Below, piece after piece: positions 1 to 5,109 of a stretch of DNA of 5,109 nt. The notes beneath the pieces are model-generated. The model was not told the DNA's origin. It searched no databases and saw nothing but the letters and a program-made list of their open reading frames with translations. Source of the stretch: Bacteroidales bacterium (GTDB lineage Bacteria; Bacteroidota; Bacteroidia; Bacteroidales; P3); assembly GCA_017632095.1 (NCBI GenBank), contig JAGBSA010000276.1, positions 1 to 5,109 on the forward strand. The letters are read 5' to 3'. How positions within the stretch are numbered: position 1 is the stretch's first letter; each line of letters opens with the position of its first letter. The position numbers and the translations under genes are program-made.

Positions 1-642
1 GATTTTCTTATCGTTGATACAGCGGGAGTTCGCAAGAAAAACAAAGAAATGGAAGATGTGGAGTTCTATTCCGTTATGCGTTCGATTCGTTCTATTGAAA
101 CGGCAGACGTATGTATCCTTATGATAGATGCTTCCGAGGGTTTGCAGGCTCAAGACCTTAATTTGTTCTCGCTTATTCAAAGGAATAACAAAGGCGTTGT
201 TATAGTTGTGAACAAATGGGACTTGATTGAAAAGGACGGAAAGACACATTTGGAATTTGAAGAGAAGATTCGTAGTAAGATTGCACCGTTTGAAGATGTG
301 CCGATTGTGTTTACGTCTGTCATAAACAAGCAAAGAATTTACAAGGTGTTGGAAACGGCTCGCAAGGTTTACGATTCACGCAGTCGAAAGATAAGCACAT
401 CGGAACTGAACGAGAGATTGTTGCCTATTGTCAAGGAACAAAATCCGCCACCTGCCTATAAAGGAAAATATGTCAAGATTAAATACATCATGCAGTTGAA
501 GACAGCTTATCCACAGTTCGTTTTCTATTGTAATTTGCCGCAATACGTCAAAGATCCGTACAAGAGATTTGTCGAAAACAGGCTTAGAGAGATGTACGAC
601 TTTGAGGGCGTTCCGATGAATATCTTTTTCCGCGAGAAGTAA
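1..642 (+). CDS. der: Ribosome biogenesis GTPase Der (EngA), C-terminal part
   Basis: This is the 3' part of the gene for Der, the tandem-G-domain GTPase that acts in the cytoplasm in late assembly of the 50S ribosomal subunit. The window opens inside the second G domain, and the frame is open from base 1, so the ATG at 49 is internal and not a start. In the 213 visible residues, the G3 motif DTAG is at residues 6-9, followed by VRKK, and the G4 motif NKWD is at 71-74. A degenerate G5 (FTSV) follows. From about residue 134 to the end lies the KH-like RNA-binding domain, entered through the typical QNPPP and KGKYVKIKY stretches and ending in the usual IFFREK-type tail. The first G domain, and G1 and G2 of the second, lie outside the window. 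The stop TAA is followed after 20 nt by the Hsp15-type gene. Identification is firm because the motif order is unique to Der. Confidence 0.96.
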   Translation, partial: DFLIVDTAGVRKKNKEMEDVEFYSVMRSIRSIETADVCILMIDASEGLQAQDLNLFSLIQRNNKGVVIVVNKWDLIEKDGKTHLEFEEKIRSKIAPFEDVPIVFTSVINKQRIYKVLETARKVYDSRSRKISTSELNERLLPIVKEQNPPPAYKGKYVKIKYIMQLKTAYPQFVFYCNLPQYVKDPYKRFVENRLREMYDFEGVPMNIFFREK

Positions 643-662
643 CAAAGTTCGAAAATTCCGAA

Positions 663-1040
663 ATGGAGGTAAGAATCGATAAATGGTTGTGGGCGGTGAG
701 GCTTTACAAGACAAGGAGTCTTGCTGCCGATGCTTGCCGATTGGGAAAGGTGTCTTGCTGTGGTGTAAAAGTGAAAGCATCTAAGGAAGTCAAACTTGGG
801 GAAGTCTATGAGGTGAATATAGATCAACTGAAACGAAGCGTTAAGGTCGTGGGTTTGCTTTCCAATAGAGTGGGAGCAAAAGATGTTGCGAAATATATGG
901 AAGATCTTACTCCGGAAGAAGAGTACGAACGCATAAGGCTTGCTCGCAGTTTCGCCTTTGAACAGAGGGATAGAGGAATAGGAAGACCGAGCAAGAGGGA
1001 TAGACGTTTGCTTGAATCCTTTAAGGATGAGGGTTTTTGA
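663..1040 (+). CDS. hslR: Hsp15-type S4-domain RNA-binding protein
   Basis: This 125-residue protein belongs to the Hsp15 (HslR/YrfH) family. In Escherichia coli, Hsp15 binds free 50S subunits that still carry a nascent chain on tRNA and helps to recycle them. The S4 RNA-binding domain fills about residues 2-60, starting with the hallmark RIDKWLWAVRLYKTRS. It is followed by an acidic linker (EDLTPEEEYER, 80-90) and a strongly basic C-terminal helix with GRPSKRDRR (107-115), the usual layout and length for the family. There is no clear Shine-Dalgarno sequence before the ATG; the leader is A-rich, as is common in Bacteroidota. It starts 20 nt after der, so co-transcription is likely and both products concern the 50S subunit. 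Three cysteines (25, 32, 33) are present, with no obvious role. The family call is firm. That it does exactly what the E. coli protein does is inference. Confidence 0.9.
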   Translation: MEVRIDKWLWAVRLYKTRSLAADACRLGKVSCCGVKVKASKEVKLGEVYEVNIDQLKRSVKVVGLLSNRVGAKDVAKYMEDLTPEEEYERIRLARSFAFEQRDRGIGRPSKRDRRLLESFKDEGF

Positions 1041-1067
1041 AAATAAGGATTTGTTTTTTTAGATTGC
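1036..1067 (+). promoter_or_regulatory. Possible weak Bacteroidota-type promoter
   Basis: The Bacteroidota housekeeping promoter has TTTG near -33 and TAnnTTTG near -7, about 19-21 nt apart. Here TTTG lies at 1036-1039, overlapping the stop of the Hsp15-type gene. After 20 nt comes TAGATTGC at 1060-1067, which fits the -7 box only in part (TA and TT match, but the final TG is shifted). Between them is a run of seven T (1054-1060). If used, it would give the prenyltransferase gene a very short leader. In an AT-rich genome such partial matches are common, so this is a weak candidate only. Confidence 0.18.
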
Positions 1068-1077
1068 GTGATTAAAT

Positions 1078-2076
1078 ATGAATAAAGTACGAGTTTGGAT
1101 AAAGAATGCAAGGAGTACTTCTTTGATGCAAAGTGTGATGCCGGCAATTCTTGCTGTGGTTATGGCTTTTGGTAGTGAGGATTTCAGCATTTGGGCTTCT
1201 GTTGTGGCAGTCTTGGGTATTGTTGCGGCACATCTTGGAATGAATTTGGCAGATGATTATTTCGATTATAAGGTAGGAACTTCCGAGAGTAGGAAACATC
1301 TTGTTAGACAAGGCTTTCGTGCAAGGCTTGTGAAGTATCCTTATTTGACCGACGGCAGTGCAAGTGTAAACGATTTGAAAAAAGCTATCATTTCATTCTT
1401 GGCTGTGGCTGCTGTTTTTGGATTGAGCATCGTTTTGTTCAGAACTTATTATGTAATCCCTATTGTTTTGATTACTTTGTTCCTTGGAATATTCTATTCT
1501 GCTGCTCCTTTGAAACTGTCTTATAGAGGCTTGGGTGAGTTGGTTATAGGTTTGATTTTCGGACCTCTTTTGATGAGTGGAGTTTATATTGCGGCGGCAG
1601 GACATTTTGATATTTCGATTTTGTGGGTGTCTATACCGGTTGGTTTGTTTGTTGTCAATATTCTGTTTACTCATAGCTTTATCGACCAAGTGGCAGACAA
1701 AGCTTCGGGAAAGGTAACTCTTGCCGTATTGCTCAATAACGACAAAGCAAATCTGACAGTCAGCATTTTGTTGAATCTGTTGCCTTTTGCAATGATTCTT
1801 GTTGCTGTTTTGACAAATTATCTCTCCTATGCGTATTTGGCAACCTTTATAATACTTCCGCGAGCTTACTGGTTGTTGTACTCACTCAAAGCTTTTGTCG
1901 ATAAGAAAGAAATTAAGTTTGAGCGTCCGCCTATGTTCTTGGGACGAATGGAGAATTGGGAAGGCATAAAGCAAAGCGGAGTGGATTGGTTTATGATGAG
2001 GTGGTATTGTGCAAGGAATATAACTTCCGATTTCTGCCTTATAGTGGTTGTAGTTAATATTTTATTGAATATATGA
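1078..2076 (+). CDS. UbiA-family (MenA-like) membrane prenyltransferase
   Basis: This 332-residue integral membrane protein belongs to the UbiA superfamily, which transfers a prenyl chain from a polyprenyl diphosphate to an aromatic or other acceptor using Mg2+ bound by two Asp-rich motifs. The first motif is in NLADDYFDYKVG (residues 56-67), which aligns by eye with the MenA motif NLANDYGD. Asp59, Asp60 and Asp63 are the likely ligands, with Asp in place of the usual first Asn. The second motif is Asp203-xxx-Asp207, in HSFIDQVADKASGK. About nine hydrophobic segments can be counted, near 18-38, 39-57, 101-121, 124-142, 150-172, 180-200, 225-243, 245-270 and 313-332. A cytoplasmic loop with FERPPMFLGRMENWEG precedes the last one and makes the protein slightly longer than a typical MenA. 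Its stop overlaps the start of the radical SAM gene by 4 nt (ATGA), so the two are probably translated together. It could be MenA for menaquinone, but the radical SAM partner and the altered motif suggest another acceptor. The fold is firm; the substrate is unknown. Confidence 0.88.
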   Translation: MNKVRVWIKNARSTSLMQSVMPAILAVVMAFGSEDFSIWASVVAVLGIVAAHLGMNLADDYFDYKVGTSESRKHLVRQGFRARLVKYPYLTDGSASVNDLKKAIISFLAVAAVFGLSIVLFRTYYVIPIVLITLFLGIFYSAAPLKLSYRGLGELVIGLIFGPLLMSGVYIAAAGHFDISILWVSIPVGLFVVNILFTHSFIDQVADKASGKVTLAVLLNNDKANLTVSILLNLLPFAMILVAVLTNYLSYAYLATFIILPRAYWLLYSLKAFVDKKEIKFERPPMFLGRMENWEGIKQSGVDWFMMRWYCARNITSDFCLIVVVVNILLNI

Positions 2077-2972
2077 AGTTGAAACAATTGTGTTACCTTG
2101 CGAAATGGTTTATTCAAGCAAGGTTTTTCGGAAAGAAACGCCCTTTACAGAGTGTCATATTTATATCTGACAGATGTAACTTGAAGTGTAAGCATTGCAG
2201 TGTTTACAATTACGATAATCCTAACGTGAAGACGTTTGAGCAAATCAAAGAAGAGTTGATTTATTGCTACGAGCAAGGAAGTCGTTTTGTGGATTTCGAG
2301 GGTGGAGAGCCTTTTATATGGGAGGATAACGGCAAAAGAATAGATGATTTGATTGATTTGGCAAAATCTATCGGCTTTTTCTCTTGCACAATCACCACAA
2401 ACGCTCAACGTCCTTTTGTTAACTCGCGTGCAGACAGCATTTGGGTGAGTTTGGACGGCGTAGGAGAGTGGCATGAAAAGGTAAGAGGTGAAGGAACTTT
2501 TGCAAAATTGGAAAAAAACATTGCTTCGTGCAATCATAAAGCTCTTTCAGTAAATATGGCTATCAATACGCTGAACCATGAGGGCGTTGCACAAACCATA
2601 GAGTATGCAAAGCAAAATCCTTACATCAAATCGATTTCCTTAAACTTCCATACACCTTTTGAAGGTACGGAATACTTGGCGTTGGATATGGAAAGAAGAG
2701 CCGAAATCATCGATTTGATTATTGATTACAAGAAGAAGGGTTATCCGATTATGAATTCGATTCCGGGTTTGAAGAAGATGAAAAAGTTAGACTTTAAGGC
2801 AGAGTGTTGGGTAACAAACTTTATCTTTTCAGATGGAAGCAAGACGGCTCAGTGTATAGGTTTTGACCAAGGGGTTTGCGATAAGTGCGGTTTTTGTATG
2901 GCAGGAGAGATGAACGCTGTCTTTAATTTCCATCCCGGAACTATACTTGCAGGATTGAAACTAAGACTTTAA
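2073..2972 (+). CDS. Radical SAM protein with C-terminal cysteine cluster
   Basis: This 299-residue protein has the radical SAM signature CNLKCKHC: Cys35, Cys39 and Cys42 would hold the [4Fe-4S] cluster that cleaves S-adenosylmethionine to a 5'-deoxyadenosyl radical. The SAM-contacting motif GGEP is at 77-80, after a strand FVDFE, as expected for the partial TIM barrel. A second cysteine-rich region at the end (Cys245, 261, 269, 272, 275, in the pattern C-x15-C-x7-C-x2-C-x2-C) suggests an auxiliary iron-sulfur cluster of SPASM/twitch type. The first 25 residues are hydrophobic and basic and might touch the membrane. The start overlaps the prenyltransferase stop by 4 nt, and the stop overlaps the comEC start by 1 nt. 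It does not look like MqnC or MqnE of the futalosine route, nor like HpnH. The likely job is a radical-based change to the product or precursor of the UbiA protein, but this rests on gene order alone. Confidence 0.88.
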   Translation: MKLKQLCYLAKWFIQARFFGKKRPLQSVIFISDRCNLKCKHCSVYNYDNPNVKTFEQIKEELIYCYEQGSRFVDFEGGEPFIWEDNGKRIDDLIDLAKSIGFFSCTITTNAQRPFVNSRADSIWVSLDGVGEWHEKVRGEGTFAKLEKNIASCNHKALSVNMAINTLNHEGVAQTIEYAKQNPYIKSISLNFHTPFEGTEYLALDMERRAEIIDLIIDYKKKGYPIMNSIPGLKKMKKLDFKAECWVTNFIFSDGSKTAQCIGFDQGVCDKCGFCMAGEMNAVFNFHPGTILAGLKLRL

Positions 2973-4243
2973 TGTATTCGCGTCCTGTAATTATTCCATT
3001 GATATTACTGATTGTAGGGATTATACTTGTAGAGAGTTTAATCCCTCCTTTTGTTATTGGGGAGCATTACAGCAAACACCTGAACGAAATCAAGACTTGT
3101 CGTTACAAAATCAAGAAAGAGAGAAAGGAAACGAAGAATTGGATTTGCTATATCGCCGAAACGGAGCAATGGTATGACGGAACGACTTGGCATAAGACTG
3201 ATGGAGAGGTTTTATTCTATATTCCAAAGGATTCAAATAAGGTCTTGGAGTATGGAACTATTGTAGAAAGCAATGCGAATCTTTATCGGATAGAGAATTA
3301 TGAGGGTTCGGATTTCGATTATCAAAGGTTTATGCAACGCAAACGCATATATCATAATGTATATGCGAGGAATTATGAAACAATAGGAAAAGATAAGTCT
3401 TTTGATGTTATAGCTGTGGCTTATAGATGCAAACTTGCATTGAAAGAAAGGTTGTTTGCATCGGGTTTGCCAAAGGATAGGGCTGCTCTTGCGGTGTCTT
3501 TGTTGCTTGGAGACAAGAGTGATTTGGACGAAGATGTGAAATTGAGCTTTTCGGTTGCGGGTTTGTCTCATATTCTCTGCGTTTCGGGTTTGCATATAGG
3601 GCTTATAATATTCATATTTGATTATTTTTTGAAATATATTCACTTATTGGGATTCAGAGGTTGGGTGTTGAGACGTGTTTTGCTTATTGTGATTGCATGG
3701 ACTATTGCTTTCATTGTCGGCTGTACGCCTTCCGCTCTTCGAGTTGCCTTGATGCTTACTCTGACTATTATAACTGATATGACAGCATACCGTTCCGACA
3801 GAATCAATATGTTGTTTGTTACTGCGTTTCTTTTGTTGCTGTTTAATCCTTTGATGTTATTCGATATCGGATTTCAGCTTTCATTTCTTGCAGTCTTTGG
3901 AATAATGCTTTGTATGCCTAAGGCAAATTTGTGGATTAAGAGAAAGGTGCCGTCATATTTGAAAACAATAAGTACAACTGCCGCAACAACGCTTTCGGCT
4001 CAAATGTTTGTTCTGCCTATCATTGTTTACAGATTCAAAACCTTTCCCATATTGTTCCTTTTTGCCAATATATTGGTTGTACCCTTTGTTGGACTATTGT
4101 TATTTAGTATAATCTGTTTATTGTTTCTTGTTGAGGTTCCGATTTTTGGCGAATTGATTACGCAAATCGTTTCATTGGAATTATATCTCTTGCAAGAGGT
4201 TGCTCATATTACCGAAAATTTTACTAAGAGTTTGTTTTCATAA
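2972..4243 (+). CDS. comEC: Compact ComEC/Rec2-family membrane protein
   Basis: This 423-residue protein belongs to the ComEC/Rec2 family, whose best-known members form the inner-membrane channel for single-stranded DNA in natural transformation. One hydrophobic N-terminal segment (about residues 6-25) is followed by a soluble stretch to about 140 that fits the DUF4131/OB-like domain. The competence domain (about 165-420) opens with LAVSLLLGDKSDLDED and the family hallmark HILCVSGLHIG (His200, SGLH 205-208). Further landmarks are VGCTPSALRVALM and FDIGFQLSFLAVFGIM, with several membrane helices after them. Typical ComEC proteins are about 650-800 residues. This one lacks the second and third N-terminal helices and everything after the competence domain, including the metallo-beta-lactamase-like domain. 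The frame is intact and ends naturally before a terminator hairpin, so I see no fresh truncation. The start is set by the TAATG overlap with the radical SAM stop. The family is firm; a role in DNA uptake is inference. Confidence 0.88.
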   Translation: MYSRPVIIPLILLIVGIILVESLIPPFVIGEHYSKHLNEIKTCRYKIKKERKETKNWICYIAETEQWYDGTTWHKTDGEVLFYIPKDSNKVLEYGTIVESNANLYRIENYEGSDFDYQRFMQRKRIYHNVYARNYETIGKDKSFDVIAVAYRCKLALKERLFASGLPKDRAALAVSLLLGDKSDLDEDVKLSFSVAGLSHILCVSGLHIGLIIFIFDYFLKYIHLLGFRGWVLRRVLLIVIAWTIAFIVGCTPSALRVALMLTLTIITDMTAYRSDRINMLFVTAFLLLLFNPLMLFDIGFQLSFLAVFGIMLCMPKANLWIKRKVPSYLKTISTTAATTLSAQMFVLPIIVYRFKTFPILFLFANILVVPFVGLLLFSIICLLFLVEVPIFGELITQIVSLELYLLQEVAHITENFTKSLFS

Positions 4244-4255
4244 TTGTATAAAATA

Positions 4256-4286
4256 AATGCGGACAACTTTAGAAGCCGTCCGCATT
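4256..4286. terminator. Bidirectional hairpin terminator between convergent genes
   Basis: The arms AATGCGGAC (4256-4264) and GTCCGCATT (4278-4286) are perfectly complementary over 9 bp. The 13-nt loop can form a further 3-bp CTT/AAG pairing at 4267-4269 and 4273-4275. It sits 12 nt past the comEC stop and 35 nt past the stop of the PII-like gene on the other strand. On the - strand the stem is followed by TATTTTAT, a good T-rich tail. On the + strand the T-rich stretch (TATTTT) begins only after GGTG. It therefore looks best for the - strand operon and probably also serves the + strand run. Confidence 0.8.
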
Positions 4287-4321
4287 GGTGTATTTTGAAG
4301 ATTAGTTTCTTCGATTGTTGT

Positions 4322-4612
4322 TTATACATCTATTACATCCCAAAAGAATACTCTTAGACCTTGTTCAGGTGCTTGGTGGTCAAGTGCTTGTATTCTCTTT
4401 TTAAGTATTGGTGCAATATAGTCATCAACTACGCAAAGTGTTGCCATGTTTTTTGCCGGCCATGCGTGTGTTCCCAAGTGCGGTTCTCCGTTTTTAGAAC
4501 CTCTTCCTTGTATGTCTTGCCAGCGGGTGTAGCCACGGATTGATAATTGATGAAGTATGTCTTCTATATCTTGCACATGGGCTTGGTTATATGCTATAAA
4601 TGCTGCTTTCAT
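4322..4612 (-). CDS. Small PII-like protein coupled to an RND pump
   Basis: This 96-residue soluble protein shows the beta-alpha-beta-beta-alpha-beta order of PII-like (ferredoxin-fold) signalling proteins: strand KAAFIAYN (2-9), helix about 12-26, a strand and loop about 28-53, strand MATLCVVDD (56-64), helix about 65-80, and last strand LRVFFWDVIDV (86-96). Its length is close to that of PII proteins. The region where PII has its T-loop is here a compact loop rich in Gly, His and Trp, GRGSKNGEPHLGTHAWP (36-52), with His45, His49 and Trp51. Divergent PII groups encoded beside RND efflux pumps have been described, and this protein looks like one of them from memory. It starts 4 nt after the stop of the RND permease gene, behind a purine-rich AAGAATAAGAAA stretch, so the two are probably translated as a unit. 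It may sense a ligand or regulate the pump. The fold is a reasonable call; the ligand and role are unknown. Confidence 0.7.
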   Translation of the reverse strand: MKAAFIAYNQAHVQDIEDILHQLSIRGYTRWQDIQGRGSKNGEPHLGTHAWPAKNMATLCVVDDYIAPILKKRIQALDHQAPEQGLRVFFWDVIDV

Positions 4613-4616
4613 TTTC

Positions 4617-5109
4617 TTATTCTTTTATGGTTCTACGACTTAAATGGAATGAATGTTTCTTTCTGTAAGATTTTACTTCTCTTGATGCAAACCAACAGTA
4701 AACGGTTGGAATGATTACAAGGGTTACAAGTGTGGAAACGGTTAATCCTCCTACGATTGCAATACCCATTGGTTGCCATAGCTCACTTCCTTCTCCGATT
4801 CCCATTGCCATTGGAACCATACCAAGGATTGTTGTTGCAGAAGTCATCAATACAGGACGCAGTCTTGATTTTCCTCCTAAGATTACGGATTGGCTGATAC
4901 CCATTCCTCTTTCTCGGTTAAGGTTTATGTAGTCTACAAGCACGATACCGTTCTTTACAACTATACCTACAAGCATTACTCCTCCGATTAAAGACATCAG
5001 GTTGAGTGTTTCGCCTGTTATGAATAATGAAAGTATCAATCCTACGAATGCAAACGGAACAGAGAACATTATAATGAATGGATAACGTAATGATTCAAAT
5101 TGTGCTGCC
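4617..5109 (-). CDS. RND efflux pump permease, C-terminal fragment
   Basis: This is the C-terminal end of an inner-membrane RND permease of the AcrB/MexB kind, which drives export of small molecules with the proton gradient together with a periplasmic adaptor and an outer-membrane channel. The frame is open to the right edge; the visible 163 residues begin with AAQFESLRYPF, so the Met at 5067-5069 is internal. Four hydrophobic segments remain, fitting the last helices of the fold: FIIMFSVPFAFVGLILSLF, then LMSLIGGVMLVGIVVKNGIV, then the conserved region around LRPVLMTSATTILGMVPMA, and finally the stretch from MGIAIVGGLTV to VIIPTVYCWF. A basic cytoplasmic tail follows. VVKNGIVLVDY and GEGSELWQP match the hydrophobe/amphiphile (HAE-1) type rather than the heavy-metal CusA/CzcA type, which usually has an ETGVV-like stretch there. 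The PII-like gene follows after 4 nt. The family is firm; the substrate cannot be read from this fragment. Confidence 0.94.
   Translation of the reverse strand, partial: AAQFESLRYPFIIMFSVPFAFVGLILSLFITGETLNLMSLIGGVMLVGIVVKNGIVLVDYINLNRERGMGISQSVILGGKSRLRPVLMTSATTILGMVPMAMGIGEGSELWQPMGIAIVGGLTVSTLVTLVIIPTVYCWFASREVKSYRKKHSFHLSRRTIKE

Noticed and set aside
376..827. Open frames on the - strand across the end of der and the Hsp15-type gene
   Set aside because: They lie opposite two firmly identified genes, overlap each other in different frames, and their translations show no family motif.
1054..1060. Run of seven T after the Hsp15-type gene as a terminator
   Set aside because: No stable hairpin precedes it, so it does not qualify as an intrinsic terminator.
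2145..2537. Open frame of about 130 codons on the - strand inside the radical SAM gene
   Set aside because: It is antisense to the region with the radical SAM cysteines and GGEP, and has no recognisable domain.
1078..2972. Futalosine menaquinone pair (MqnP with a radical SAM Mqn enzyme)
   Set aside because: The radical SAM sequence around its cysteines and its C-terminal cysteine cluster do not resemble MqnC or MqnE as I know them, and no other mqn gene is present.
3233..3643. Open frame on the - strand inside comEC
   Set aside because: It is antisense to the conserved competence-domain motif, with no start context or homology signal.
4297..4312. Second small hairpin GAAGA/TCTTC in the convergent gap
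   Set aside because: Only 5 bp and AT-rich, with no T tract directly after it on either strand; it is likely chance next to the much stronger 9-bp stem.
4711..4932. Short open frames on the + strand opposite the RND and PII-like genes (also 4361-4543)
   Set aside because: They mirror conserved protein-coding sequence on the other strand and have no features of their own.
5067..5069. Methionine codon as the start of the RND protein
   Set aside because: The frame continues upstream to the window edge with the conserved AAQFESLRYPF stretch, so the codon is internal.

Overview
The window looks like a chromosomal piece of an AT-rich Bacteroidota genome, most likely of the order Bacteroidales. 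The grounds are the style of the Der and Hsp15-type proteins, a UbiA/radical SAM pair whose sequences resemble those I associate with Bacteroidales, the near absence of Shine-Dalgarno sequences before the starts, and a Bacteroidota-style RND pump. The placement is inference from protein character, not from a search.

Positions 1-4243 hold five genes on the + strand, packed closely enough to be read as one run: the 3' part of der (ribosome-assembly GTPase, cut by the window start), an Hsp15-type S4 RNA-binding protein, a UbiA-family membrane prenyltransferase, a radical SAM enzyme, and a compact ComEC/Rec2-type membrane protein. The gaps are 20 nt, 37 nt, a 4-nt ATGA overlap and a 1-nt TAATG overlap. 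The first two genes form a 50S-ribosome theme. The next two are translationally coupled and probably make or modify an isoprenoid compound that I cannot name. ComEC is coupled to them by position, but I see no functional link.

Positions 4244-4321 form a short convergent intergenic space. It contains a perfect 9-bp hairpin (4256-4264 with 4278-4286) that can end transcription from both sides and has its better T-rich tail on the - strand.

Positions 4322-5109 lie on the - strand. Transcription enters from beyond the right edge through the C-terminal end of an RND efflux pump permease and then, 4 nt later, a 96-residue protein with the length and secondary-structure order of a divergent PII-like signalling protein. 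The coupling suggests that the small protein serves or senses for the pump.

I see no RNA genes, insertion sequences, CRISPR arrays, phage genes or long repeats. The least understood parts are the UbiA/radical SAM pair and the PII-like protein behind the RND pump.
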